Source of the DNA: Methanoculleus taiwanensis
Lineage (GTDB): Archaea; Halobacteriota; Methanomicrobia; Methanomicrobiales; Methanoculleaceae
Direction of reading: 5' to 3'
NCBI RefSeq assembly: GCF_004102725.1
Contig: NZ_LHQS01000002.1
Location: forward strand, 301,984-365,983
Length of the DNA: 64,000 nt
The notes under the pieces are model-generated. The model worked only from the letters and a program-made list of their open reading frames with translations, was not told the DNA's origin and did no database searches. A program made the translations under genes and the position numbers. Every line of letters starts with the position of its first letter. Position 1 is the first letter of the stretch. Below are positions 1-8,547 of the stretch, piece by piece.

Positions 1-115
1 CAAGACAACCTGTTCCGACTGCGGCGTCGAGTGCGAAGTTCCCTTCAAGCCGACCGAGGGTCGCCCCGTCTACTGCCGGGACTGCCTCCCCAAGCACAGA
101 AAACCCAGATTCTAA
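1..115 (+). CDS. CxxC zinc-ribbon small protein (3' end only)
   Basis: Reading from base 2, the window opens inside a short protein ending in TAA at 113-115. The visible 37 residues contain two Cys pairs, TCSDC and YCRDC, separated by about 18 residues with the stretch VPFKPTEGRPVYC between them, and a basic tail (KHRKPRF). This is the C-terminal zinc ribbon of a small protein family common in methanogens, in which Cys4 probably binds one zinc. The N-terminus lies outside the window. A T-run follows the stop at once (117-123), which fits an archaeal terminator. No specific function is known to me; nucleic-acid or protein binding is a guess from the fold. Confidence 0.7.
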   Translation, partial: KTTCSDCGVECEVPFKPTEGRPVYCRDCLPKHRKPRF

Positions 116-346
116 CTTTTTTTAGCCTGCCGCATGCGGAAGGTACTCTTCGTCGTTCCCCGTGCCGGTGTATTGTCATCGTACAGGTAAGGGCTTTTCT
201 GCACATTCCCGGGGAAACGCCCGATCTTCGAGAGTCTGTTGTAGTGCTGAATGAGTGTGCCGACTGCCCGTGTACGGGAGGTCGCCGGCAGTATCCCGCC
301 TGCGGATCAGAGAAGTGTTCATACCGGAACGGAGCGTAGATCTTCT

Positions 347-559
347 ATGGCATCACCACTCATCGCCGTGATACTCTCATTCTTTATTCCGGGTCTCGGC
401 CAGTTCTACACGGGGCAGCTCTTGAAAGCGATCCTGCTCTTTGCCCTCGCAGTCATCTTCGGCGGTCTATCGACCATTCTCATCGGTGTCCCGTTCTATA
501 TCCTCGTCTGGCTCTACAGTATGTACGACGCCTACGTCGCGGCAAAACGGAGTACCTGA
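347..559 (+). CDS. TM2-domain small membrane protein
   Basis: A 70-residue protein with an N-terminal hydrophobic helix starting PLIAVILSFFIPGLGQFYTG and a second hydrophobic segment around residues 28-58. The motif FIPGLGQFYTGQ followed by a second helix and a short YDAY-type tail is the signature of TM2-like proteins found in bacteria and archaea, whose role is unknown. I chose the ATG at 347 because the family signature begins a few residues after it; the open frame continues upstream to 251 but that part is unrelated in character. It stands alone between the zinc-ribbon gene and the convergent ABC transporter genes. Confidence 0.75.
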   Translation: MASPLIAVILSFFIPGLGQFYTGQLLKAILLFALAVIFGGLSTILIGVPFYILVWLYSMYDAYVAAKRST

Positions 560-626
560 CCCCGAGAAAGCCGTCTTCCTTTTTATAGATATTCCGCAGC
601 GTTCACGGTCGTCGCCGCCTTTCTCG

Positions 627-1409
627 TCACACGACCAGCCGCCTTCGCATCAGGCGGAGGGCGACAAGATAGAAGAGTACCGTCACCCCGGCGATCCAGA
701 CCAGATTGTAGAGGATGAGCGGGGAGAACTCCGTGAGCGTGATCGCCCGGTTGACGCTCACCACGTTGGCGAGCGGCAGGAATCCGAGCGCAAAGTACTG
801 GAGGGCTTCGGGCAGGATATCGAGCGGGAAGAAGGTCCCCGAGAAGAGGAACATCGGTGTGATGAAGAGAAACGACGGGTAGTTCAGCGCATCGATGCCC
901 GGCGTGATAGCAGTGAAGCACATCCCGATGCTCGCGAAGAGCAGCCCTGCGGGCAGAGCGAAGGGGATGAGCAGGAACGATGTGGGGAGATCGACGACCC
1001 CGAAGGCGATAAGTACCGGAAGCATCAGGGTTGCGTAGATCGTGCCCCTCGTCGCACCCCAGAGAATCTCGCCGGTGATAACGTCCTCGATGGAGATCGG
1101 CGTTGCGATGATTGCATCGAAGGTCTTCTGGTAATACATCCGGACGAATGAGGAGTAGGTGCACTCGAAGAAGGCCGAATACATCACTGAGATGGAGACG
1201 AGCGCCGGGGCGATGAACTGCGGATACGGGATGCCGTCTATGGTCTCGACGAAGGCGCCAAGGCCGTAGCCGAGGGCGAGGAGGTAGAGGAGGGGCTCGA
1301 CGAACGGCGGGATGAAGTTGACCCGGTAGGTCTTAATGAATGCATCCCAGTTTCTCCGCCAGACGTAAAGCGTCCCCCGTGTTACCTGTGAAAGGCCAAA
1401 GTGTGCCAT
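627..1409 (-). CDS. ABC-2 type transporter permease
   Basis: A 260-residue membrane protein with about six hydrophobic segments. The N-terminal part (RNWDAFIKTYRVNFIPPFVEPLLYLLALGYGLG) and the central ATPISIEDVITGEILW segment resemble the NodJ/ABC-2 permease family, which exports lipids, polysaccharides or drugs. It lies six bases downstream of the ATPase gene on the same strand, so the two form one transcription unit and presumably one exporter, with the permease as the membrane dimer. The substrate cannot be read from the sequence. It converges on the TM2 gene. Confidence 0.88.
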   Translation of the reverse strand: MAHFGLSQVTRGTLYVWRRNWDAFIKTYRVNFIPPFVEPLLYLLALGYGLGAFVETIDGIPYPQFIAPALVSISVMYSAFFECTYSSFVRMYYQKTFDAIIATPISIEDVITGEILWGATRGTIYATLMLPVLIAFGVVDLPTSFLLIPFALPAGLLFASIGMCFTAITPGIDALNYPSFLFITPMFLFSGTFFPLDILPEALQYFALGFLPLANVVSVNRAITLTEFSPLILYNLVWIAGVTVLFYLVALRLMRRRLVV

Positions 1410-1415
1410 AACTCG

Positions 1416-2324
1416 CTATTCCCGAAGTGTTCGCCCGGTCAGTTTCAGGAAGACATCTTCAAGCGTTGCCGGGCGTGCCATGACCTTTTCGTGGCTGCAG
1501 GACTCCATGAGCGCCCTGACGACCTCGTGCGGCCTGTCCGTCAGCACCTGGACGATATCCCCGGCCGCATCGAACGGAACCCCGATCCCCTCAAGGCACG
1601 AAATGACTGCCGGTGTCCGCTCCGCCTCGACGATATCGGTGCCTGCATGCTCCTTGACGAGGTCGGCGGGGCTTCCTTCCACCAGGATCTTCCCGTGGTC
1701 CATGATGACGAGGCGATCGCAGAGTCTTGCCGCCTCATCCAGGTAGTGCGTGGTCATCACCTGGGTATTCCCCTGTGCCTGGAGCTGTTTGAGTTTTTCC
1801 CAGATGAGGTGGCGTGCCTGCGGGTCGAGCCCGATCGTCGGCTCATCGAGGATGAGCAGTTTCGGATCGTTAACGAGAGCTCTTGCGATGATCAGGCGGC
1901 GCTTCATCCCACCCGAGAGCCTGTCGATCAGGACGTCGCGCTTCTCGGATAGCTGCATGAAGTCGAGGAGTTCGTCCGCCCGCTCTTCAGCCGTCTTCTT
2001 CGGGATACCGAAGTAGCGTGCATAGATCAGCAGGTTCTGATATGCGGTGAAGTCGGGGTCGAGGTTGTTCTCCTGCGGCACGACGCCGAGTATCCTCTTG
2101 ATATCCCTCGGCTGTCTCTCCACGTCCATGCCGAAGACGCGAAGGCTCCCCGCAGTCTTCGGGGAGATGCACTGGATCATCTTCATCGTCGTGGTCTTCC
2201 CTGCACCGTTCGGCCCGAGGAAACCGAAGATCTCACCTTCCCGTACGTCGAAATCTATTCCATCAACGGCGACGAGGTTGCCGAACCTTTTTTCGAGCCC
2301 CCGCGCTACGATAACGTCGCCGAT
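1416..2324 (-). CDS. ABC transporter ATP-binding protein, unusual start codon
   Basis: ATPase subunit of the exporter with the downstream permease. Taking the start at 2324 gives 302 residues: Walker A (GPNGAGKT, residues 37-44), Q-loop region, signature LSGGM (136-140), Walker B LLILDEPT (about 156-162) and an H-loop TTHYLDEA. The first ATG in frame (2184-2186) lies after Walker A and cannot be the true start. The frame is open upstream to about 2435 but holds no ATG, GTG or TTG. A strong Shine-Dalgarno sequence, GGAGG (2331-2335), sits six bases before an in-frame ATC (2322-2324), and homology to the family begins about here (VIVARGLEKRFG). So either ATC is used for initiation or the start codon has been lost by mutation or sequence error. 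Confidence 0.85.
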   Translation of the reverse strand: MGDVIVARGLEKRFGNLVAVDGIDFDVREGEIFGFLGPNGAGKTTTMKMIQCISPKTAGSLRVFGMDVERQPRDIKRILGVVPQENNLDPDFTAYQNLLIYARYFGIPKKTAEERADELLDFMQLSEKRDVLIDRLSGGMKRRLIIARALVNDPKLLILDEPTIGLDPQARHLIWEKLKQLQAQGNTQVMTTHYLDEAARLCDRLVIMDHGKILVEGSPADLVKEHAGTDIVEAERTPAVISCLEGIGVPFDAAGDIVQVLTDRPHEVVRALMESCSHEKVMARPATLEDVFLKLTGRTLRE

Positions 2325-3195
2325 GCTATCCCTCCATAGATGCGAGATACACGCTGTCCCACTACAACACTCTTTCGATCTATGTGTGGTGCTCTGAAAG
2401 CCTCCGGGCAGTATTCCTACGCATCACCATCGATACCATCGAGTTCGATCTGCCATCGAGATCTGCGGCCAGGATAGCGGCCGGAAAGGCGACGAGAAGT
2501 ATCTCTGCACCCGTACCTATGCTAGCCCTGCGAGCGTGGCGCCGGTTGTTGTCGACGACCCCTGCGGCGACCCGGCGTATCTCGGCGGTGATGCAGATCT
2601 CTTGGGCAATACCGGCAGCGTGACCGTGAATGTCCAGCATGTCAGAAAACCTTCCGTCCGGGAAACAGCCGGCAGCAGTTGAGCAGCCTCTCCGGCGAGG
2701 CGCTGAAGGGGAACGGAAGGCCGGTGCGGCAGACGTCCGCACCTCTTCCGGTTTTTCGGATATCCAAAGGCTCATGAACTGAGTACGTGGATTGCCTGGA
2801 ACGCCGGTTCTTCCTTGCTCATGGCGGTCTGGTGCCCCGCGGCGCGCTATTGTTCCATGGGGGTATAAGATGCCTGGCATGGCCTCTGGTGACGGGATCT
2901 CCTTTCTCACGCATTATTGGCGATAGTTCACACCTCTCTTCCTGAAGATCTGCATAAAATCGCTGCGAGCATCCTCCTTTATCCGCGAAGGGTATTTGTA
3001 GGTGTCCGTTGTAAGCCGGGGCGAGCCGGTTTACGTCTGCTCTCTCACAGATGTCCTCTGGTCTTTTATCCCCGTAATCTGGGGTTTAATGTCGAATCGG
3101 CTGGGATAATGGCGATTTTTTGGGGGCATTTTCGACCACAGCGTTATTATACCACGGATGCCCAGCTTCCGTTAATCCGCTGAGGTGATGTTGCA
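2325..3195. other. 870-bp stretch without a convincing gene
   Basis: No complete gene is supported here. One plus-strand frame (about 2403-2681) has protein-like composition, including the run VVVDDPCGDPAYLGG, but no start codon or ribosome binding site fits; it could be a gene remnant. Near the right end, TTATTATACC (3143-3152) is a plausible TATA box for the PAS gene at 3196. Confidence 0.4.
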
Positions 3196-3711
3196 ATGAT
3201 GATGGTCATCGGGAGTTTTGTTGTGTCACGGTCGATTGGGGAGGAGTTACTGCAGCAGCAGTTCGGCAGGCATGTTCTGCGCGCACTTGAATGCTTCCCC
3301 GTTCCGATCACTGCTATGGACAGGGATCTTCGCCTCACCTATGTGAACCAGGCGGGTGCCGAGCTGCTGCAGATTGGGAAAGAGTCGGCACCCGGCCGTC
3401 AGTGCTCGGCGGTCTATCCTGCATCGATGGTCGAGAAGACCTGTGGTCTCTGCCGGGAGGCGCTCGAGCAGGATGTGGTGCGTGCCGGCCGGATGGTCTC
3501 CGGGGACAGAACCTTCTGCTCGGTTGCCGCTCCGCTGAAAGAGAACGACGGAACGACAATGGGCGTGGTGCATATACTCTGGGAGGCAGACTCCGACAAT
3601 GCCGCATCCTGCCTCGAGGCTGAGAGCGCTCTGCGCGCGTACCTCGCTCCGCGGCCAAGCCCCGACGGCTCCGGGTACTGGGTTCCGGTCTTCATCCCGG
3701 AACCACGCTGA
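3196..3711 (+). CDS. Stand-alone PAS-domain protein
   Basis: A 171-residue protein with a single PAS fold at about residues 27-135: FPVPITAMDRDLRLTYVNQAGAELL is the typical opening, and the C-terminal beta strands follow (FCSVAAPLKENDGTTMGVVHIL). A CxxC (KTCGLCREAL) in the middle resembles cysteines seen in methanogen PAS sensors that bind heme or sense redox state, but ligand binding is inference. No kinase, methyl-accepting or DNA-binding domain is attached, so it must act through a partner. The start ATG at 3196 has GAGGTG eight bases before it and a TATA-like box about 45 bp upstream. Two further in-frame ATG codons follow immediately. Confidence 0.8.
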   Translation: MMMVIGSFVVSRSIGEELLQQQFGRHVLRALECFPVPITAMDRDLRLTYVNQAGAELLQIGKESAPGRQCSAVYPASMVEKTCGLCREALEQDVVRAGRMVSGDRTFCSVAAPLKENDGTTMGVVHILWEADSDNAASCLEAESALRAYLAPRPSPDGSGYWVPVFIPEPR

Positions 3712-3827
3712 AACTCTTTTCACCGTGCCTCCGGGGGGTTACTATCCCTGAAAACCTTGATAGCCTCCGGTGCAGAACTCCCATGCTGCATCTCTGCAGG
3801 AGCAGGGAGATGCGGGTTTCCACTACT

Positions 3828-4244
3828 ATGAACAGCAGTATCTCTCCATCCGATGCCGTCTATGTTGCTGAAACGAACTCCCGGGGCCGGGGTGTCTTTG
3901 CCGGTCGGAATATAAAACCCGGTGACGTAATCGAGGTCTGTCCGGTACTTGTGCTCGACGGAGCAGCAGCAGAGGGGCACCTTGATATGACCGGGCTCTA
4001 TGACTACTATTTTGCCTGGGGGGAGCATGAAGAGGCGATCGCTATCGCACTCGGCTATGGCTCCTTATATAACCACTCGTATACGGCGAACGCCGACCAC
4101 ATCTTCGACTATACGGAGGAGGTCATCCGCATTATCGCCTGCCGCCCGATACGGCAGGGCGAGGAGATCACCATCAACTACGGCGGCCGCCCGGACTGCC
4201 GTGACCCTGTCTGGTTTACGGTGCACGAGGGTGAAACGCCGTGA
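3828..4244 (+). CDS. SET-domain protein (putative lysine methyltransferase)
   Basis: A 138-residue protein that is almost entirely one compact SET domain. Family motifs visible are NSRGRGVFAGRNIKPGDVIE at the N-terminus, LGYGSLYNHSYTANADH (the SAM-binding NHS motif, with Tyr-Thr where many enzymes have Cys-x) and EEITINYGG (the catalytic Tyr region). The post-SET cysteine cluster of eukaryotic enzymes is absent. Such small proteins are expected to methylate lysine on a protein; the archaeal substrate is unknown. The frame runs back to an ATG at 3783, but homology starts just after the ATG at 3828, so I prefer that one. Neither has a strong ribosome binding site. Confidence 0.82.
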   Translation: MNSSISPSDAVYVAETNSRGRGVFAGRNIKPGDVIEVCPVLVLDGAAAEGHLDMTGLYDYYFAWGEHEEAIAIALGYGSLYNHSYTANADHIFDYTEEVIRIIACRPIRQGEEITINYGGRPDCRDPVWFTVHEGETP

Positions 4245-4463
4245 TGGCGCCGGAGTACGAACCCGGACAATAGATCCCCTGCACCGGTATCCTTCTCGGG
4301 CTGTCCTCCGGGGATGCTCTATCTTCTCCAGTGGAAATGGGGGGGTTCTATTGGCTTCATCTGTCGGTGGCGGGCATCTCTATATCTCCCATCTTTCCAG
4401 TAGGGAGGTATGGGTGCCGGGATCGGTGATCGAATGCCCGGGAGAGACGCCGGAGCTGCAGGT
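4245..4463. other. Intergenic region with an origin-recognition-box-like sequence
   Basis: At 4325-4347 the sequence TCTCCAGTGGAAATGGGGGG is followed by TTCT. It has the layout of an archaeal origin recognition box: a short dyad (CCAGTGG) followed by GAAA and a run of G. A weaker look-alike, TTTCCAGTAGGGAGG, lies at 4394-4408. No clear inverted partner or strongly AT-rich unwinding element is next to it, so calling this an origin is speculative. Confidence 0.3.
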
Positions 4464-4973
4464 TCATGATCGGATGACGAGCTGCACCTGTTCGGTTCTG
4501 GTCGTCCCGCCGCCGGTTGCGGTCACCTCTGCATAGACGGTGGTCTCTGAAACAAGCGGGGGGAGGTTCGGGATCTGAAAGTCATGGGTGATTGCCCGGT
4601 ACGGTGGATGTACCGCTCCGAGATAGGACGAACGGCTGACAGCGCCGCCGAGCGCAGTTGCTGAGACCGTGAGGTGAACCGGTTCGTCAAAGCCGCCCAG
4701 CGGCCGGATACGTATCAAATAGCGAACGGTTCCGCCGGAGTTCGCGGTTGCCGTCTGCGGAGAGACCGAGAGGGAGAAGGATTCCTGCACCTGCTGGTCT
4801 GCAGCTGCCGGTATGGCACTCTCTTCGCTGAAAGACCGGTTGAATCCGGTCGTATCGGGAGTGCCGGGTTTCGGCGTCTTGAAGATCGCCCCGCCGATGA
4901 CGACCAGTGCAAGCACCACGGTGAAGAGAAGAGCGATGCCCAGAAGCGCCATACCGTTGTTTGACTGCATCAT
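4464..4973 (-). CDS. Membrane-anchored secreted protein, unknown function
   Basis: A 169-residue protein with one N-terminal transmembrane or signal-anchor segment (MALLGIALLFTVVLALVVIGG, near residues 8-28) and a polar extracellular part. From about residue 65 the sequence looks like an immunoglobulin-like beta domain of the type found in archaeal surface proteins (FSLSVSPQTATANSGGTVRY, then alternating hydrophobic strands to the C-terminus). I do not recognise a named family. It follows the DUF61-like gene on the same strand after 21 bp and probably shares its transcript. Confidence 0.65.
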   Translation of the reverse strand: MMQSNNGMALLGIALLFTVVLALVVIGGAIFKTPKPGTPDTTGFNRSFSEESAIPAAADQQVQESFSLSVSPQTATANSGGTVRYLIRIRPLGGFDEPVHLTVSATALGGAVSRSSYLGAVHPPYRAITHDFQIPNLPPLVSETTVYAEVTATGGGTTRTEQVQLVIRS

Positions 4974-4994
4974 CCCCCTCTCCCCTCGCCAGGT

Positions 4995-5426
4995 TCACCG
5001 CATGACTATCTGGATGACCGTCGGGTAGCGGTTCATCAGGTCGTAGGCGATCGGTTTTGCAAACCAGAGTCTCCCCTCCCGCATTCTGCGGAGGTGGCTG
5101 ATCTCGCCGAGGTGCTGGAGTGCTTCCATTGCGGCCTCCTCGGTGAGGAAACAGCTGCCACCGACGGTCATATCGAAGTAGAAGAGCATCGGGAGTTTGA
5201 GCCTGCGGTGGAGGTCAGGCGGCAGCTGCTCCCCAAGCTGCCTGATGAGGCCTGCATCGAAGAGATACTCCTGGCCGCTTTTGGTCGTCGATGACGGTGC
5301 CTCCTCTTCGAGGAGCCGCCGGAGGGTCTTCCTCTCCGCGACGAGCCCCTCATTGAGTTTGCCGATCTCAAGCCGCATCCACCTCATCAGGACGGCTTCA
5401 TCGTGGAGTGGCGGGCGATCAGGCAT
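4995..5426 (-). CDS. DUF61/UPF0216-like protein
   Basis: A 143-residue soluble protein. The N-terminal half carries LRLEIGKLNEGLVAERKTLRRLLEEE, which resembles the opening of the archaeal UPF0216 (DUF61) family, and the middle has LPPDLHRRLKLPMLFYFD, again like that family. The function of UPF0216 is not known. It lies between two genes for exported proteins on the same strand. The family assignment is from memory of the motif pattern and should be checked with a profile search. Confidence 0.6.
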   Translation of the reverse strand: MPDRPPLHDEAVLMRWMRLEIGKLNEGLVAERKTLRRLLEEEAPSSTTKSGQEYLFDAGLIRQLGEQLPPDLHRRLKLPMLFYFDMTVGGSCFLTEEAAMEALQHLGEISHLRRMREGRLWFAKPIAYDLMNRYPTVIQIVMR

Positions 5427-5509
5427 CTTCCCTCCGGATGACCGTTCCCGGTGCTGCTGGGGGCCGGGTGCCTGCTGTGTTTTTCTGCCCTGTATACTGC
5501 CACGTCATA

Positions 5510-6151
5510 TCAACCACTCCCTGCCGCCGCTCCGAGGCTGGTGGTGTTCTCGATCTCTTCTCTCTCAAGGAGACCGTAGTTTGTGATCGTGTCGGTTGCG
5601 GTTATCTTTAACCTGCCCTGCTGTCCGGTCTCGTTTCCGCCGAATACGGCTTCCTCTTCAATCCCTACCGAGACATTCTGCCAGGTCTCGTTCGCTGCGA
5701 GGCTGATGGTAGTGTTCCGGTACTCTATCCTGGCCGTCCCGTTTGGTGTTATGTTCCGGATGATCAGGCCGTCGTCGGCCTCATAGGGGATACTGTATAC
5801 TCCCGAGAGGTCCGTTGCCGCACCGATACCGGCATCGCCTGAGAGGGAGAGGCCGCTGCCGTAGACGGCGATCAGTGATTGGTTGACCTCGAACGTCAGC
5901 AGTCCCGACAGCGTCCGGGTCTCGTTGTCGAAGGTATAGGTGGGAAAGTCTATGGCAATTACCGGATACCCTTCTTCCAGCGCCTCGCCGTGCCGGTGAA
6001 TGTGGTGGTCGATATACAGGACCTTTCCCGGAGGTACCGACGGGTTCTCTGCGGAGAGGCTCGCGCCCTGCATGCACGCGGCACCCGTGGGGACGACGAG
6101 GAGCATGAGGATCACGATTGCGGAGGCGGAAGACCTTCTTTGCATCGGCAT
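5510..6151 (-). CDS. Exported protein with signal peptide, unknown function
   Basis: From the ATG at 6151 the protein has 213 residues. It opens with MPMQRRSSASAIVILMLLVV and a Cys soon after (GAACMQG), so it is a secretory signal or possible lipoprotein. The mature part is rich in Asn-x-Ser/Thr sequons (FDNETRT, VNQSL, RNITPNGT, YRNTTIS, LAANETWQNVS, GGNETG, IENTTS), consistent with heavy N-glycosylation outside the cell. No family recognised. The frame runs further upstream but that part lacks a signal peptide. It is transcribed away from the M24 peptidase gene, with which it shares a 146-bp divergent promoter region. Confidence 0.65.
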   Translation of the reverse strand: MPMQRRSSASAIVILMLLVVPTGAACMQGASLSAENPSVPPGKVLYIDHHIHRHGEALEEGYPVIAIDFPTYTFDNETRTLSGLLTFEVNQSLIAVYGSGLSLSGDAGIGAATDLSGVYSIPYEADDGLIIRNITPNGTARIEYRNTTISLAANETWQNVSVGIEEEAVFGGNETGQQGRLKITATDTITNYGLLEREEIENTTSLGAAAGSG

Positions 6152-6297
6152 CACTTCGATCCGGTGCAGTGGATGCCGCCCTCTGTCATCTGCCTTTCGG
6201 TGAACCGCTTCTGCCGCTCCCGATCTCTTTCTGGATCTGCCCGGCTGAGGGCGGGCTCGCACAACCGGTAAATACCGACGGCATACAACGTTCTGTT

Positions 6298-7491
6298 ATG
6301 CACGGAAAGGTTCCCCTCTCTGAACTTGCAGGACGCATGAACCGGTTCAGGATTCTGATGGATACGGCCGATCCGGCGTGGGACCTGGTCGCACTCTTCG
6401 GGAAGATCAATCTCTACTACTTCACCGGCACGATGCAGGACGGGATGCTGCTGATACCGCGGAGCGGCGAGGCTGTCTTCTGGGTACGCCGGAGTTACGA
6501 GCGGGCGCTTGACGAATCACTCTTCCCCGATATACGGCCGATGGGCAGTTACCGTGATGCCGCGGCGATCTATGGGCGCTGTCCGGATGCCGTGCATGTG
6601 GAGATGGAACTTCTGCCGCTTGCGTTTCTTCGGAGGTTCCAGAAACACTTCCCCTTCAGCGAGGCGAGATCCGTCGACCGGGAGGTTGCGCGGGTCCGGG
6701 AGGTAAAGAGTGCGTATGAGCTCTCGTTCATGGAGCATGCAGGACGGATCCACCGGCGGGTCCTGGAGGGACGTGCGCCTGCCATTCTGCGTGAGGGGAT
6801 GACCGAACTTGAGTTTGTGACCGAACTGTACTCCGTCCTTGTTGAAGAGGGGCATCACGGGATTGTGCGTTTCGGGATGTTCGACACGGAGATCGCCGTC
6901 GGGCAGATTGGATTCGGCGAGAGTTCGATCTACCCGACCTGTTTCGACGGGCCTGGGGGGCACTCCGGACTGAGCCCCGCCGTGCCGCTCCTCGGGAGCC
7001 GGGAGAGGAGGCTGAAGGCCGGTGATCTGGTCTTTGCCGACATCGGGTGCGGGGTCGACGGCTACCATACCGACAAAACGATGACCTATATGTTCGGGAG
7101 ACCGATCCCGGACAAGGCCGTCGAGGAGCACGAACACTGCGTCGGGATCCAGAACGAGATGGCCTCGCTCCTCCGCCCCGGAATCGCTCCTTCGCAGATA
7201 TACGATACGATCATGGGGAGCTTGAGCCCGGATTTCCTGACTGATTTCATGGGATTCCGGGACCGGCAGGTGAAGTTCCTCGGCCATGGAATCGGCCTCC
7301 TTATCGACGAGACGCCCGTCATCGCGAAAGGTTTTGACGAACCCCTTCTCGAGGGGATGGCCATCGCACTCGAACCGAAGAAAGGGATCCGCGGTGTCGG
7401 GATGGTCGGCATCGAGAACACCTTCCTGGTGACGCCCGGGGGCGGGCGGTGCATTACGGGAGACCATCCCGGGCTGATGCCGGTCTGGTGA
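6298..7491 (+). CDS. M24-family metallopeptidase (Xaa-Pro peptidase type)
   Basis: A 397-residue cytoplasmic protein. The N-terminal creatinase-like domain (about 1-160) is followed by a pita-bread catalytic domain. Metal-binding residues of the M24 fold are visible: Asp in FADIGCGVDGYHTDKTMTY, His in FLGHGIGLLIDE, and Glu residues in IALEPKKG and VGIENTFLV. Such enzymes release an N-terminal residue preceding proline, or a related substrate. I chose the ATG at 6298 because the frame upstream of it has no domain similarity; a TATA-like TAAATAC lies at 6270-6276. Confidence 0.85.
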   Translation: MHGKVPLSELAGRMNRFRILMDTADPAWDLVALFGKINLYYFTGTMQDGMLLIPRSGEAVFWVRRSYERALDESLFPDIRPMGSYRDAAAIYGRCPDAVHVEMELLPLAFLRRFQKHFPFSEARSVDREVARVREVKSAYELSFMEHAGRIHRRVLEGRAPAILREGMTELEFVTELYSVLVEEGHHGIVRFGMFDTEIAVGQIGFGESSIYPTCFDGPGGHSGLSPAVPLLGSRERRLKAGDLVFADIGCGVDGYHTDKTMTYMFGRPIPDKAVEEHEHCVGIQNEMASLLRPGIAPSQIYDTIMGSLSPDFLTDFMGFRDRQVKFLGHGIGLLIDETPVIAKGFDEPLLEGMAIALEPKKGIRGVGMVGIENTFLVTPGGGRCITGDHPGLMPVW

Positions 7492-7581
7492 TATCTGGAC
7501 GGTCTGCAGGGGAGCGTCCGCCCAAAGCATATATTCCCATTGAGAGACCCTATCTAGAGCATTTCCCGATGGAAGATACCT

Positions 7582-8469
7582 ATGCAGCACGCCGATACCC
7601 GTATTCACACCGGAGCTTTTTCTGCGGATGCGCTTACCGTCCGGTATCCGGCTCCGGAGATCCCGGCGGAGGGGGACGCTCTCTTCCTGCTCGTCCGGGG
7701 TTCGGATATCTGCACTGTGGTGGGAGAACGCCCGCAGGTCTTTCTGCACGCAGATCCGGCCACGGCCGGCTGCCGGGTGGAACGGACGCTGTACCTCGGC
7801 CACCGCGCCGCCATCCCCTGCTATGCGGTGGAGATAGCGGTGGAAAGTCTCCTTCCGGAAGGTATGGGAGCCTGCGGGGTGCGTGCCCTTTACGGCAGGG
7901 TTCCGGAGGATGACCTTGCCGCCGCCGCTCTTGCCGTCCGGATCATCGATTTCGACCGGACGACGCAGTACTGCGGGAGGTGCGGTGCGAAGACCGTGCC
8001 GCTCACGGCCGAACGGGCGAAGACCTGTCCGGCCTGCAGCCTGATCGTCTACCCCCGGCTTTCGCCTGCCATCATTGTTCTCGTGCGGGACGGCGAGCGG
8101 ATTCTGCTTGCGCGTTCGCCTCATTTTCCGCCCGGAATGTATAGCATCATCGCCGGGTTCGTCGAGCCGGGTGAGAACCTCGAGCACGCCGTCCACCGCG
8201 AGGTTCGGGAAGAGACCGGGGTATCGGTCAGGAACGTCCGCTATTTTGGCAGCGAGCCCTGGCCGTTCCCCGACTCACTGATGATCGGCTTTACCGCCGA
8301 CTACGCGGGCGGCGATCTGGTCGCCGATAACAGGGAGATCGAGGCTGCGGGATGGTTCGAACGCGATAATCTCCCTCCCCTGCCGTCCACGATGAGCATC
8401 TCCCGGGCGCTCCTCGATCGGTGGCTGCACGGAGAAGGCAGATTGGATGTATACGGGGAGGAGGAGTGA
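7582..8469 (+). CDS. nudC: NudC-type Nudix hydrolase (NAD+ diphosphatase family)
   Basis: A 295-residue protein with the full NudC layout: an N-terminal domain, a zinc ribbon (YCGRCGAKT and CPACSLIVYPR, about residues 131-155), the Nudix box GFVEPGENLEHAVHREVREETG (about 192-213) and the family-specific SEPWPFPDSLM motif (canonical SQPWPFPxS) just after it. These hydrolyse NAD(H) to NMN(H) and AMP, and in some organisms remove NAD caps from RNA; which substrate matters here cannot be told. It lies 90 bp after the peptidase gene, so it may have its own promoter. Confidence 0.92.
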   Translation: MQHADTRIHTGAFSADALTVRYPAPEIPAEGDALFLLVRGSDICTVVGERPQVFLHADPATAGCRVERTLYLGHRAAIPCYAVEIAVESLLPEGMGACGVRALYGRVPEDDLAAAALAVRIIDFDRTTQYCGRCGAKTVPLTAERAKTCPACSLIVYPRLSPAIIVLVRDGERILLARSPHFPPGMYSIIAGFVEPGENLEHAVHREVREETGVSVRNVRYFGSEPWPFPDSLMIGFTADYAGGDLVADNREIEAAGWFERDNLPPLPSTMSISRALLDRWLHGEGRLDVYGEEE

Positions 8470-8547
8470 AAACGGGGTCATGGGTAGCCCCGCCTGGTAA
8501 TAACAACCATATGGTATCCGAACGCACTTCAGATACGGAAAAACCAC

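Noticed and set aside
2380-2910. A 176-codon minus-strand frame upstream of the ABC ATPase gene
   Set aside because: No family similarity and no ribosome binding site; it overlaps the likely promoter of the ATPase gene.
6517-8196. A 559-codon minus-strand frame
   Set aside because: Antisense to the M24 peptidase and NudC genes and without any recognisable domain.
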